A stretch of 64,000 nt of DNA from CAYRHN01 sp964424115 (GCA_964424115.1 CAYRHN010000004.1:124001-188000); one strand, 5' to 3'. Positions 44,821 through 53,477 are shown, counted from the stretch's first letter. Notes: generated by a model from the letters alone, not told the origin. Numbers and translations: made by a program.

Positions 44821-45482
44821 GGATAATTCCCTGCAGGAATCAAGGGGGTGGCAACCGGAGTAGAAGTGGGAGCCAGCACAGTCGGGATTTCGGCGTAGGG
44901 AGGATCGGAGAGAATTTTGAATTTATCAAAGGGCCAATACACCAGGAAAGCGGCCCCCACGACATCCTTCATCGGCACATACCCCCACATATGCGAATCG
45001 GAAGATTGGTTGCGGTTATCCCCCAGCACAAACAGGCTGTCAGCAGGCACCACCCATACCCCACTATACGCAGGTACGGCTGCTAGGTAGGGCTCATCCA
45101 GTGCAATACTGTTGACGAACACCTGGTTATTGTGCACTTCCACTGTATCGCCGGGAATGCCGATCACGCGTTTGATGTAATCCTCGCCGTTATTCTGAGG
45201 AGCGTGAAATACGATGATATCCCCGCGGTGTGGGCTGCCCAGCCGGTAGGCCAGCTTGTTGACCAGTACGAATTCCCCCTGGTAGAGGGTGGGTTCCATG
45301 CTGATATTCTCCACCCGCACGCGCGCCACAAAGCTGTCAATCAAAAAATACAGCACCACCGCGATCAAGATGGTCTGCAAGATGTCCATCAAGATACTTC
45401 CCAGGGTGCTCTTTTGGGATTTTGGCTCAGGCGCCTGCTCGGGTGTTTCCTCTTCCAGCGGTTCGATTGTGTAATTATCCAA
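44817..45482 (-). CDS. lepB: Signal peptidase I
   Basis: 221 residues from a TTG start (45482) placed four bases after GGAGG; no ATG is better placed. A membrane helix at about residues 25-52 (LGSILMDILQTILIAVVLYFLI) precedes the catalytic domain outside the membrane. The catalytic Ser is in NISMEPTLYQGEF and the Lys in DYIKRVIGIPGD, with FVLGDNRNQSSDSHMWG as box E. A Pro/Thr-rich tail ends the protein. It removes signal peptides from secreted proteins. The promoter at 45511-45539 gives it separate transcription from der. Confidence 0.93.
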   Translation of the reverse strand: MDNYTIEPLEEETPEQAPEPKSQKSTLGSILMDILQTILIAVVLYFLIDSFVARVRVENISMEPTLYQGEFVLVNKLAYRLGSPHRGDIIVFHAPQNNGEDYIKRVIGIPGDTVEVHNNQVFVNSIALDEPYLAAVPAYSGVWVVPADSLFVLGDNRNQSSDSHMWGYVPMKDVVGAAFLVYWPFDKFKILSDPPYAEIPTVLAPTSTPVATPLIPAGNYP

Positions 45483-45510
45483 AAGGCCTCCAACGCAGCA
45501 TAACTTTTGG

Positions 45511-45539
45511 ATTATAAGACCTTATCGGGGCGGAGTAAA
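45511..45539 (-). promoter_or_regulatory. Promoter for lepB-deoC
   Basis: On the - strand TTTACT (45534-45539), a 17-base spacer and TATAAT (45511-45516). Expected start near 45504, about 20 bases before the TTG codon of lepB. Confidence 0.6.
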
Positions 45540-45622
45540 GGTCTAGTGCTGGGTGTCCCCTCGGCTTTCACCAGGTCCAAAAGAAAAGGAGTGCTGGGAT
45601 GGGTCCAATTTCGTGGGTGGGG

Positions 45623-46996
45623 CTACCCTTTTCTGCCTTTAAACACCAGGCGGATGGGCGTACCGCTGAACGGATATTCCTTGCGGATCTGATTTTCAAG
45701 ATAGCGGACATAGCTGAAATGGGCCAGGGTCGGATCATTGACATAGACCATGAAAGTCGGCGGATCGCTGCGCACCTGCGTGCCGTAATACAAACGCAGG
45801 TTGCGCCCCGTGCGGGATGGGGCGGCATGGGCGTCTTGCGCAGCCTGCAGGATGCGGTTGATCGTCCCCGTGTTCAAGCGCGCCAGGCGCTCCTCCTGCA
45901 CGCGCAGAGCGGTCGGCATCACCTGGTCCACCCGCTGCCCGTTCTTGGCCGAGATATACAGGATCGGCACGTAGTCCATGAAGTTAAGATCCTGGCGGAT
46001 GCGGTTGGTGAATTCGTTCATCGTGTTATTGTCTTTTTCGATCGCGTCCCACTTGTTCACCACAACCACCGTGCTTTTCCAGGCTTCCAGGATAAATCCG
46101 GCAATGTGCGCGTCCTGGGCGCTGATCCCGCTGGTTGCATCGATCAACAGCAGCGCTACGTCTGCTCGTTCGATGGCCCGCATTGAACGGATCACGCTGT
46201 ATTTTTCCACCCCCGGTTCGATCTTCCCGCGCCGCCGGATCCCAGCCGTGTCGATTAACGTCACTGGCAGCCCGTCGTAGACCATTTTGGTGTCGATCGC
46301 GTCGCGCGTCGTTCCCGCGATAGGCGAAACAATCACCCGCTCCTCGCCCACCAGGCGGTTCAGCAGGCTGGATTTGCCCACGTTCGGCTTGCCCACAATG
46401 GCGATCTTGATCGAGTCATCCTCGGGCTCTTCTTCAGGCTTGGGCAGGGCGTTCACCAGCGCGTCCAGCAGGTCGCCAGTGCCGGTGCCGTGTACTGCCG
46501 AGATCGGGATCGGGTCGCCCATTCCCAGCGAATAGAAATCCACACTTTGATCCCGCAGGTTCTGGTTATCGGCTTTGTTGGCCACCAGCAGCACTGGCGG
46601 CCAGGGTTTTCCGTCCCGCTCGCGTTGGTTGCGGCGCAGGATCTGCGCCACCTCGCGGTCGGCAGGGGTCACTCCTGCCCCGGCATCTGTGAGGAACAGC
46701 ACCAGGTCAGCCTCGCGGATAGCGATCTCGGCCTGCTGGCGGATCTCCTGGATGAAATCGGCCGAATCGACCGAGAGCGGCGTCTTGCCGCTGCTGGAGG
46801 TGGGGTCGATCCCGCCGGTATCGACGATATGAAATTCTACCCCGGTCCATTCGGCTTCCGCCAGCAAGCGGTCGCGCGTGGTGCCCGGACGGTCGTCCAC
46901 GATCGCCAGCGGTTCGCCCGCCAGACGGTTGAATAACGTGCTTTTCCCAACATTGGGCCGCCCCACCAGGGCGACGATCGGTTTAGTTGTAGACAT
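45623..46996 (-). CDS. der: Ribosome-assembly GTPase Der (EngA)
   Basis: 457 residues with the double-G-domain layout unique to Der. G domain 1 has GRPNVGKST at residues 12-20 and DTGGIDP; G domain 2 has GKPNVGKSSLLNRL, then TLIDTAGIRRRGK and VNKWDAI; a C-terminal KH-like domain follows (about residues 360-457). It acts in 50S ribosomal subunit assembly. The gene is 10 bases after cdaR and probably part of the coaE-cdaA-cdaR-der transcript. Confidence 0.96.
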   Translation of the reverse strand: MSTTKPIVALVGRPNVGKSTLFNRLAGEPLAIVDDRPGTTRDRLLAEAEWTGVEFHIVDTGGIDPTSSSGKTPLSVDSADFIQEIRQQAEIAIREADLVLFLTDAGAGVTPADREVAQILRRNQRERDGKPWPPVLLVANKADNQNLRDQSVDFYSLGMGDPIPISAVHGTGTGDLLDALVNALPKPEEEPEDDSIKIAIVGKPNVGKSSLLNRLVGEERVIVSPIAGTTRDAIDTKMVYDGLPVTLIDTAGIRRRGKIEPGVEKYSVIRSMRAIERADVALLLIDATSGISAQDAHIAGFILEAWKSTVVVVNKWDAIEKDNNTMNEFTNRIRQDLNFMDYVPILYISAKNGQRVDQVMPTALRVQEERLARLNTGTINRILQAAQDAHAAPSRTGRNLRLYYGTQVRSDPPTFMVYVNDPTLAHFSYVRYLENQIRKEYPFSGTPIRLVFKGRKG

Positions 46997-47006
46997 AGGT
47001 TTCCTT

Positions 47007-48278
47007 TTACGGCCGCGGGGTGCGCGTCGGGCTGACGGTTGGCGTGGGCGTGACCATGGAGGTCAGGATCACTTCCACGCTTTCCGGGAGGATGGATTGT
47101 ACCTGTAATTCTGCCAGGGCCACGGTCACCTGCGGAGTAAGCTGGTAGGTGCCGGCTTGATATTCGGTCAGGTCGATTGTAACCCGAATATCCTCGGGAC
47201 GCAAAGCATCCAGCATGGGCAGCGGACCAGAGAGAATGACATCCAATCCCGCGGGGGAGATCTCCGCGTTCAGTTCCGGCGTCAACCCGATCACTTCGAT
47301 TGGCAGGTTGGTCAGGGTCAGGCTGCCCTCGATCCCTGCAATGCCCACCTGCACCACCACAGTCGGGTCGCCGACAACGGAAATGCCATTGGGCAGGTTC
47401 AGCCCCAGGCGCTTGTCAATATCGTCGGTTACGCCGGTCAGGTCAAGTATCTCGGTTTCAATATAGCCGGGGAGGTCGTTCACCAGTTGCGGATCGGTGG
47501 AAAAGACCGTCACCGTCAATGGCGAGACGGATAGGTTGGTCAGGCGGTAACCGCTGGGAATTTGTCCCGTCACCACCACCTTCACCACCACCGTGCGGTA
47601 GCCGCCGCGCTGCGTGACATCCTGGGTCACCTGCACCTGTTCGGGGGTGAGCGTTACTCCGCCGACCGTTGCCCCTTTTTCGTCCAGCGCTTGCAGGTTG
47701 AGCGTTTTCACGATCCTCACCTGGGTAGAGGAAATATCAAAAGAGGCGCGCACCTCGCTGACCTGGTCTACCAGCGACTGAGGTCCGCTGACGGTGACCG
47801 TGTTGGTGCTCAGCACCGGATCGGAAGCCTGGAACCCGACGGCGGGTTCGCCGCGCCTCACCAGGTTCACCGGCATGGTATGGCTGGACAGCGGCTCCAG
47901 CACCACAGTAATGCTGGTAGGGGTATAGGCGCTCACCCGCACCGGTCGCACTGAGATCTGGATCTGGACCGGAACGGTGTGGGTACCGGCTGTCAACCCG
48001 GACAGATCGATCAACGCTCGCACCGGGCTGCTCTCGCCGGTCAGGCGGTTCAGCGCCGACACCGGCGCGCTGAGCGTGACCGTGGCCTGTCCCGGTAGAG
48101 GGCTGGTCATCACCAATCCGGGATCCTGGCCGATGATCTCGATATCCAGGGGATTGGGATAGAGGCGCTGCTCGACCGGGTCGGCAGAGGTGATGGCAGA
48201 GATCCATACAGCCATTCCCATAATCAGCGCCAAAAGGAACGTGGGCAGCAGTTTGATGACTTTGCGCAGGAAAGACAT
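47007..48278 (-). CDS. cdaR: CdaR/YbbR-domain regulator of diadenylate cyclase
   Basis: 423 residues. One N-terminal membrane helix (about residues 9-29, LPTFLLALIMGMAVWISAIT) is followed by four YbbR-type repeats outside the membrane. Each has short beta strands and a VxxSGP or similar turn (for example TVTVSGPQSLVDQV and DVILSGPLPMLDAL), ending in a Thr/Pro-rich tail (TPTPTVSPTRTP). In Firmicutes CdaR binds CdaA and tunes c-di-AMP synthesis. Here it lies three bases after cdaA, preserving the partnership. Confidence 0.9.
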   Translation of the reverse strand: MSFLRKVIKLLPTFLLALIMGMAVWISAITSADPVEQRLYPNPLDIEIIGQDPGLVMTSPLPGQATVTLSAPVSALNRLTGESSPVRALIDLSGLTAGTHTVPVQIQISVRPVRVSAYTPTSITVVLEPLSSHTMPVNLVRRGEPAVGFQASDPVLSTNTVTVSGPQSLVDQVSEVRASFDISSTQVRIVKTLNLQALDEKGATVGGVTLTPEQVQVTQDVTQRGGYRTVVVKVVVTGQIPSGYRLTNLSVSPLTVTVFSTDPQLVNDLPGYIETEILDLTGVTDDIDKRLGLNLPNGISVVGDPTVVVQVGIAGIEGSLTLTNLPIEVIGLTPELNAEISPAGLDVILSGPLPMLDALRPEDIRVTIDLTEYQAGTYQLTPQVTVALAELQVQSILPESVEVILTSMVTPTPTVSPTRTPRP

Positions 48279-48281
48279 CTA

Positions 48282-49154
48282 TCAATCCTCCTGTCGCAGT
48301 TTGCCCTGGCCGATGCCGAACAGGCGGGCAAGGAATTTGCGGTTCTCTGCCGGGCGGTAGAAGGTCATTAGAATGTTTTCCAGCCGCTCGCTGTCCAGGC
48401 GGCGGATGATGCGCCCGCTGTGAGCAATGGATATTGTGCCGGTCTCTTCAGAGACCACCACTGCAATGGCGTCGCTTGCTTCTGAAATGCCCAACGCTGC
48501 GCGGTGGCGCAGGCCCATCTTGCGGTCAGTGGTTTTGTTGAGCACGCCGCTCGAAGAAAGCGGCATTACACAGGCTGCCGCTTCAATACGATTGTCGGCA
48601 ATCAACACTGCCCCATCGTGAAGGGGGGTGTTGGGGTAGAAGATCTGCATCAATACCTCAGGCGTCACGGTGGAATCCATGTGAATTCCGGTGTGGGTAT
48701 ATTCTTGCAGGTTATCGTGGCGCTGCAGCACGATCAATGCTCCGTGTTGGCGCGCCGAAAGGCGGCTGGCAGCCGTTACCACTGCCCGAATGGTCAGCAC
48801 CATTAGATCAGTGGCCGGCATCTCCTTATTCCACGGCAGACTACCAGCCCCTGCCCGCCCAATCCGCTCTAATCCCCGGCGGATCTCCGGGGCAAAGATG
48901 ACTGGGATGGCCAGCCACATTGCTGGCAGGACCGTGGATACCAGCCACGAAAATGCCGGCAGGTTGATGATGGCAGTCAGCAGGCTGAACACCACCACCA
49001 GGAAGATCACCCCGCGCAGTAAGACCATTGCCTGGGTATCCCGCACCACCACCAGGATAACAAAAAAGATCAGCGTGACCAACGCCAGGTCCAACAGGCT
49101 GGTCCAATCCAGTCGTTGGATAAAGAAGGAAATCTCGTTCAGCAGATCAGGCAC
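48282..49154 (-). CDS. cdaA: Diadenylate cyclase
   Basis: 290 residues. Three N-terminal membrane helices (about residues 15-95) are followed by a DAC domain with the two catalytic motifs: LHDGAVLIADN (DGA) and GLRHRAALGIS (RHR). It makes c-di-AMP from two ATP, a second messenger for osmotic and cell-wall control. Neighbours cdaR and der match the widespread cdaA-cdaR pairing. The ATG follows the coaE stop by seven bases. Confidence 0.95.
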   Translation of the reverse strand: MPDLLNEISFFIQRLDWTSLLDLALVTLIFFVILVVVRDTQAMVLLRGVIFLVVVFSLLTAIINLPAFSWLVSTVLPAMWLAIPVIFAPEIRRGLERIGRAGAGSLPWNKEMPATDLMVLTIRAVVTAASRLSARQHGALIVLQRHDNLQEYTHTGIHMDSTVTPEVLMQIFYPNTPLHDGAVLIADNRIEAAACVMPLSSSGVLNKTTDRKMGLRHRAALGISEASDAIAVVVSEETGTISIAHSGRIIRRLDSERLENILMTFYRPAENRKFLARLFGIGQGKLRQED

Positions 49155-49161
49155 AAATACC

Positions 49162-50301
49162 CTAGATCGGGCGCAGGATGCGGTCCTGGCGCAGTTGTTT
49201 GAAAAGCAGCACTAATCCCGGACGCATGGTCTCCAGTGCGGCTTCCTGCCATGCGCCGATATTTAATTGCTGCGGAAGGCGTTTCTCATACCCCAGGCTG
49301 CGCCAGACGGCTTCATGGGCGGCCAGATCGGGAGAGACGAACAATAGGGCAGCTTCACACTGCAAATCTTTGGAGGCCCGTTCCATCTCGCCCACCAGGA
49401 CCGGCAGCGCCTGATCGGCGGGTAGGGATGGCTCGAGGGCAATATCCGTGGCGCGCGCTACCAGGTTTTCCACCTGCCAGCCCATCACGCCCACGGCTTT
49501 CTGGTTGGATTCCAACAGCAGAAAGGCTTTTTCACCGAAGGCGGCCATGATATCGTCTGCGTTCAGCGCTTTGCTGCTGGCTTTTAGGCGGTTGAGCAAT
49601 CCGGCGATCTCCGCCGAATGGCGCGGTTTGCCGTGCATCACGCTCAGTGCGGCGTTGGTGGCTGGTTTGGGGGTTGGCTCCGCCTCTTTTTGCTGCGGCA
49701 CCAGTTTCAGCCAGGCCGCCGAGACCTGCCGCCAGGTCTCCTCAAAGGAGCCCTGATTGCGGATCACCACCTGGGCGGCTGAAGCAAACTGCTCGGCGGC
49801 AGGTTGGGCGTTGATGCGCGCCAGCGCGTCGGCCTCACTCATTTGGCGGTTCTGCACCATGCGCGCCACCTGCACACTGGTCGGTACGCTTACCACCCAG
49901 ATGCTGTCACACCAACTGCGCAGGTTGCTTTGCAGCAGCTTGATCGCCTCGATCGCCACCACCGGCTGGGGCGCGCGTCGGATGATCAGATCCACCGCCT
50001 GTTCCACCAGTGGATGGATTACTTTTTCCAACTGTGCCAGAGCTTCCGGGTCGTTGAAAACCAGCTTGCCCAGCTTGGCCCGGTCGATCTCCTCCTGAGG
50101 GGTGAGGATCCAGCGCCCAAAGGCGGCCACGATCGGTTGGTAGGCAGGCGCGCCTTTGGCCAGGGCGCGGTGGCTGAGCATGTCGGCATCGATGGTGTAG
50201 GCGCCCAAATGCTCCAGCATGCGCCGCACAACACTTTTACCGCTGGCGATGCTGCCGGTTAATCCGATCGCGTACTTACCCGCCCATTTGCTCAAGGTCA
50301 C
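49162..50301 (-). CDS. coaE: Dephospho-CoA kinase with C-terminal GNAT-like domain
   Basis: 379 residues, against about 200 for ordinary CoaE. Residues 1-200 are the kinase: P-loop GLTGSIASGKSV (13-24), DADMLSHRAL, FNDPEALAQLEKVIHPLVEQ. It phosphorylates the 3'-hydroxyl of dephospho-CoA, the last step to CoA. Residues about 225-379 look like a GNAT fold (FLLLESNQKAVGVMGWQVE, then AHEAVWRSLGYEKR) joined by a short Pro/Lys-rich linker. The start is GTG at 50301; an in-frame TTG six bases in is possible. First gene of the operon leading to cdaA. Confidence 0.88.
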   Translation of the reverse strand: MTLSKWAGKYAIGLTGSIASGKSVVRRMLEHLGAYTIDADMLSHRALAKGAPAYQPIVAAFGRWILTPQEEIDRAKLGKLVFNDPEALAQLEKVIHPLVEQAVDLIIRRAPQPVVAIEAIKLLQSNLRSWCDSIWVVSVPTSVQVARMVQNRQMSEADALARINAQPAAEQFASAAQVVIRNQGSFEETWRQVSAAWLKLVPQQKEAEPTPKPATNAALSVMHGKPRHSAEIAGLLNRLKASSKALNADDIMAAFGEKAFLLLESNQKAVGVMGWQVENLVARATDIALEPSLPADQALPVLVGEMERASKDLQCEAALLFVSPDLAAHEAVWRSLGYEKRLPQQLNIGAWQEAALETMRPGLVLLFKQLRQDRILRPI

Positions 50302-50321
50302 ACCTCATCAGGAGATCCAGA

Positions 50322-50349
50322 AGGAGAAGGAATATCAAATCCTTCTCCT
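50322..50349. repeat. Inverted repeat between ABC exporter operon and coaE
   Basis: AGGAGAAGGA (50322-50331) and TCCTTCTCCT (50340-50349) can form a ten-base-pair stem around ATATCAAA. No T tract adjoins it, so it is only a possible terminator of the upstream ABC genes. The rest of the 135-base gap shows nothing else clear. Confidence 0.4.
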
Positions 50350-50436
50350 CAACTCAGGAGAATTTACTTCATTTTATTCTTTACCGGCAAGAATGTCAAA
50401 CAAATTTGGAGATTTTCAGGATTCTTAAAGAATTCC

Positions 50437-51198
50437 TCACAGTTCTTGTTTCCGCAGCACCAGCCAGGCGGTCAATAAAAACGCCGCCATCAACGCCAGG
50501 GTGACCACCAGTGCTCCCCATGCACTATTCCTGACGCCAAGTGCCAGGGCTGCGCCCCAGTTAATCAGGTAACCCGGCAGGTATTGCACCAGGCTGGGGA
50601 TGGCACCCAGGGCAGTGAACAGGATCAACCCCCCTGCTGCCAGCCCGCCTGCGGCCACTTGCGAGCGCACCAGCGTGCTGCACAGCAGGGTCAAAGCGAC
50701 AATGAAAGCCATGAACAGCCAGATCATCAGGTTCATACCCAGCCAACCGGCAAGGCCGGGTGCCTGGAAGATGAAAGCCGTGTAAAAATAACCTCCCAGT
50801 GCCGCGGCTGCCAGCCCGGCCAGCAAGCTGACATTGATGGCGATGAACTTGCCCAGCAGGAAAGCTGCCCGCCCCAGCGGTTTGACCAGCATCAACCCGG
50901 CCGTGCCCTTGTCTTTTTCGCCTGCTACGGCGCCCATGCTGAAGAGCAGCGCCAAAAGCAGCCCGAATTGCTGAATATTCTTAATATATTGCGAGATGGC
51001 ATCCGCAACTGTGGGCGTGGGAATAAGCTGGATGAAATCCTCGCCGCCCGGCACCATGCGCATCAGTTCAGGGGTCAATTTAGCCAGTAAGGGTGATGCC
51101 ATGCCGAACACCAGCAGCACCACCCCGCAGATCAACAGGCGCTTGGTGCGCCACTGTTCCAGTAATTCTTTGCGCAGCCAGGGAATGAAGCCGTTCAT
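50437..51198 (-). CDS. ABC-2 type exporter permease
   Basis: 253 residues from the ATG at 51198, which overlaps the ATPase stop as ATGA; a longer in-frame reading would overlap the ATPase gene by more than 150 bases. Six membrane helices are visible, with the KDKGTAGLMLVKPLGRAAFLLGKF segment that follows helix 2 in ABC-2 permeases of the NatB/CcmB-like type. It forms the pore for the ATPase encoded just upstream. Substrate unknown. Confidence 0.85.
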   Translation of the reverse strand: MNGFIPWLRKELLEQWRTKRLLICGVVLLVFGMASPLLAKLTPELMRMVPGGEDFIQLIPTPTVADAISQYIKNIQQFGLLLALLFSMGAVAGEKDKGTAGLMLVKPLGRAAFLLGKFIAINVSLLAGLAAAALGGYFYTAFIFQAPGLAGWLGMNLMIWLFMAFIVALTLLCSTLVRSQVAAGGLAAGGLILFTALGAIPSLVQYLPGYLINWGAALALGVRNSAWGALVVTLALMAAFLLTAWLVLRKQEL

Positions 51199-52130
51199 GC
51201 TTCCCCCTTCCCGCCTACCAGGCGCATGAAGATATCTTCCAGCGAGGGCATTACCATCTGGTAGCGTACCAGAGTCAGCCCCTCTTTCAATGCGCTTGGC
51301 AGCACCTCTGCCTGCGCGGCTTGCATATCCTTGACCACCAGCCGCGCCTGACACCCATCCGCTGCCCCCGATTCAAACCAGTCGGTTCGAGACAGGTTGT
51401 TCAACCACTTCCGCAGGGTGACCTCCTGTCCGGGAAGACATTCCAACTCGATTGCGGGAATGCTGTAGCGGGCCAGCAAGTCGGTCTGCCTGGCTTCCAC
51501 CACCAGGCGGCCCTTATCGATGATCCCCACCGTGTCACAAACCCGCTCCACATCCGCCAGGATGTGGGTGGACATGAACACGGTGCAGGCGCCGCGCAAG
51601 CCGAGGATCAATTCCAGCACCTCTTTGCGCCCGGCTGGGTCCAGCGCGCTGACCGGTTCATCCAGGAACAGCACCTCCGGGCGGTTGACCAGCGCCTGGG
51701 CCAATCCCAGCCGTTGGCGCATCCCGCGCGAAAAGCCGCCAATGCGCCGCTTGCGCACTTCGCTCAATCCGGCCAGTTCCAGCAGTTCGCCGCAGCGCTT
51801 CTTTCGTTCCGCTGCGCCGAGCCCGAACAGGCGCCCGACCTGGTCCAGCAGCTCCAGGGGGGTCATCCAGGTATAAAAGGCCGGATCTTCCGGCAGGTAT
51901 CCCACCTTTACCGCGGGCCGGTTGGGGGTAACTTCCTGCCCGGCTACCCAGGCCTGCCCGCCGCTCGGCCGCGCCAGCCCGGTCAGCAGGCGGATGGTGG
52001 TGGATTTTCCCGCCCCGTTGGGTCCCAAGAAGCCGAACACGGTGCCTTCCTGCACCTCCAGGGTCAGTCCATCCAGCGCGCGCACCTCTCCGTAGGTTTT
52101 TTTCAGCCCGGCCGTGCGAATGGCGCTCAT
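51195..52130 (-). CDS. ABC exporter ATP-binding protein
   Basis: 311 residues from the ATG at 52130 (MSAIRTAGLKKTYGEVRALD), overlapping the preceding small gene stop as ATGA. Walker A GPNGAGKST, signature GGFSRGMRQRLGLAQAL, Walker B EVLFLDEPVSALDP and the H-loop MSTHIL are all present. A C-terminal extension of about 90 residues is usual in drug/NatA-like exporters. It powers the ABC-2 permease encoded downstream. Substrate not deducible. Confidence 0.92.
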   Translation of the reverse strand: MSAIRTAGLKKTYGEVRALDGLTLEVQEGTVFGFLGPNGAGKSTTIRLLTGLARPSGGQAWVAGQEVTPNRPAVKVGYLPEDPAFYTWMTPLELLDQVGRLFGLGAAERKKRCGELLELAGLSEVRKRRIGGFSRGMRQRLGLAQALVNRPEVLFLDEPVSALDPAGRKEVLELILGLRGACTVFMSTHILADVERVCDTVGIIDKGRLVVEARQTDLLARYSIPAIELECLPGQEVTLRKWLNNLSRTDWFESGAADGCQARLVVKDMQAAQAEVLPSALKEGLTLVRYQMVMPSLEDIFMRLVGGKGEA

Positions 52131-52321
52131 TCTTCTACCCGGCCGAAGAGCAGGTACACGATCGGTCCGATCAATTGCCCAAGCACGATGCCGAGCACCC
52201 AGGCCCATTTGGGACCTTTCACTTTTTCACGTTTTGACAGGTCGATCAGCGCATAGATTTGCAGCCCCAACTGGATCACCACCAGCGGGATGAGCAGAGG
52301 AAGATATTGCGTGATATCCAT
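52127..52321 (-). CDS. Small membrane protein, PLDc_N domain
   Basis: 64 residues from the ATG at 52321, preceded by AGGAAG. Two membrane helices (LLIPLVVIQLGLQIYALIDL and KWAWVLGIVLGQLIGPIVYL) joined by a short basic loop, ending FGRVEE, the pattern of the PLDc_N (phospholipase D nuclease N-terminal) family, whose small stand-alone members accompany ABC exporters. Overlaps the ATPase start, so it is part of the same transcript. Possibly an accessory of the exporter. Confidence 0.8.
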   Translation of the reverse strand: MDITQYLPLLIPLVVIQLGLQIYALIDLSKREKVKGPKWAWVLGIVLGQLIGPIVYLLFGRVEE

Positions 52322-52384
52322 GATGGAACTTCCTTTCTCAGAGAAGACCAAGCTTGATATGGTCATTATACCCCCCTCGCGGGT

Positions 52385-52427
52385 AAAAAAATATTCAAGG
52401 CTTTCACGGATGGTGAAAGCCTTGAAT
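52385..52427 (-). terminator. Terminator of tRNA-Phe
   Basis: A 15-base-pair stem (52393-52407 with 52413-52427) with loop GGATG, followed on the - strand by ATATTTTTTT. It lies just downstream of tRNA-Phe and before the ABC operon. Confidence 0.88.
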
Positions 52428-52440
52428 TTGAGTTGCCGTG

Positions 52441-52513
52441 TGCCGAGAGTCAGAATCGGACTGACGACACCGCGATTTTCAGTCGCGTGCTCTACCAACT
52501 GAGCTATCTCGGC
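52441..52513 (-). tRNA. tRNA-Phe (anticodon GAA)
   Basis: 73 bases read on the - strand. The acceptor GCCGAGA pairs with TCTCGGC and A is the discriminator. The D arm has AGCTCAGTTGGTAGAGC, the anticodon arm CGCGACTGAAAATCGCG with GAA, the T arm GTCAG-TCCGATT-CTGAC. T-loop TCC replaces the usual TTC. CCA is not encoded. Confidence 0.93.
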
Positions 52514-52527
52514 AACTGGTAGGCATG

Positions 52528-52556
52528 ATTTTACTGGCAGATAGGGGGATTGTCAA
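52528..52556 (-). promoter_or_regulatory. Promoter of tRNA-Phe
   Basis: On the - strand a consensus TTGACA (52551-52556), a 17-base spacer and TAAAAT (52528-52533). Start expected near 52521, about eight bases before the mature 5' end. Confidence 0.8.
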
Positions 52557-52580
52557 GCATTTGCCCTGAATTTTAGGCGG

Positions 52581-52592
52581 TATAATCCGCTT
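52581..52592 (+). promoter_or_regulatory. -10 element adjacent to start codon (leaderless start)
   Basis: GGTATAAT (TATAAT at 52581-52586), then six bases and the ATG at 52593. No Shine-Dalgarno sequence and no good -35 box. Confidence 0.5.
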
Positions 52593-53261
52593 ATGTTGCG
52601 TAATGAAATGATCCTGGAGTTGGCCGGACGGCTGTCTGCATTACACCCGCCCCATCCCTTGCGCGTGGCGCTGGATGGCATCGATGCGTCCGGCAAGACC
52701 AGCCTGGCGGATGAATTGGCGACGGCGCTCACACCTTACGGCCGCACTACCATCCGCGCTTCGATCGACGGCTTTCATAATCCGCGCTCTGTGCGCTACC
52801 GCCAGGGAACCGATTCTCCCCAGGGGTACTATGAGGATTCCTTCGATCTGCCCCGTTTGCGCGCCGATTTACTTGAACCGCTAGGTCTGGGTGGAAGCTG
52901 CCAGTACCGCACCGCCGTCTTTGATTTTCGCCGCGATGCGCCGTTGGATACCCCTGCCCAGGTTGCAGATCCGCAGGCCATCTTGCTCTTCGACGGCATT
53001 TTCCTTCTCCGCCCGGAATTGAACGCTTTGTGGGATTTTCGCATCTTTATCCAGGTCGCCTTCGAGACCAGCCTGGCGCGCGCCGAGCAGCGCGACCAGG
53101 CCCTATTCGGGGATGCCGGGGCGGTGCGGCAGCGTTACCTGCGCCGCTACATTCCCGCCCAACGGTCCTACCTGGCGGCTTGCCGTCCGGCTCAGGCAGC
53201 GGATGTGGTGGTGCTCAACGACGATCTGCAGGATCCCGAAATTCTTTTTAAGACCCCTTGA
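52593..53261 (+). CDS. Uridine kinase-like P-loop kinase
   Basis: 222 residues. The P-loop is ALDGIDASGKTSLADELA (Walker A GIDASGKT near residue 29); SIDGFHNPRSVRYRQG provides the substrate Asp and resembles the DDFY region of uridine kinases and phosphoribulokinases. LLFDGIFLLRPEL is the second strand and RYLRRYIPAQRSYL the lid. It transfers phosphate from ATP to a nucleoside or related substrate; exact substrate not certain. The stop codon overlaps the -35 box of the next promoter. Confidence 0.82.
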   Translation: MLRNEMILELAGRLSALHPPHPLRVALDGIDASGKTSLADELATALTPYGRTTIRASIDGFHNPRSVRYRQGTDSPQGYYEDSFDLPRLRADLLEPLGLGGSCQYRTAVFDFRRDAPLDTPAQVADPQAILLFDGIFLLRPELNALWDFRIFIQVAFETSLARAEQRDQALFGDAGAVRQRYLRRYIPAQRSYLAACRPAQAADVVVLNDDLQDPEILFKTP

Positions 53262-53285
53262 CTTTTATTTTTTCCTCGTTATAAT
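53258..53285 (+). promoter_or_regulatory. Promoter of the cysK leader RNA
   Basis: TTGACT (53258-53263), a 16-base spacer and TATAAT (53280-53285). The start is expected near 53292, giving a 5' leader of about 227 bases before cysK. Confidence 0.75.
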
Positions 53286-53410
53286 CGATATCAACGATGA
53301 AAAAGGTCATGGTTTTCGAGTGCATGTGTCTCCGGCGGGGGCTGTAACCCACCGCCTGGTTGACGTGACCTTTTACGGCCGGGGCTGATCGCCTCCAAGC
53401 CGATCGAGTA

Positions 53411-53477
53411 CAGCGAATGCGCCAGCGGTGGACAGGTGTCCCCGCTTTTTTTATTCACTGGCCCATTCGCTGTTTTT
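53411..53477 (+). terminator. Outer alternative hairpin with second T tract
   Basis: CAGCGAATG (53411-53419) pairs with CATTCGCTG (53464-53472), extended by CCAG (53422-53425) with CTGG (53458-53461), followed by T5. It encloses the inner terminator and shares two bases with it, so the two compete or act in sequence. Confidence 0.6.
53424..53452 (+). terminator. Inner intrinsic terminator in the cysK leader
   Basis: AGCGG pairs with CCGCT and GGAC with GTCC around loop AGGT, with one bulged T, followed by T7. It lies 67 bases before cysK and so can stop transcription before the coding region. Confidence 0.8.
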
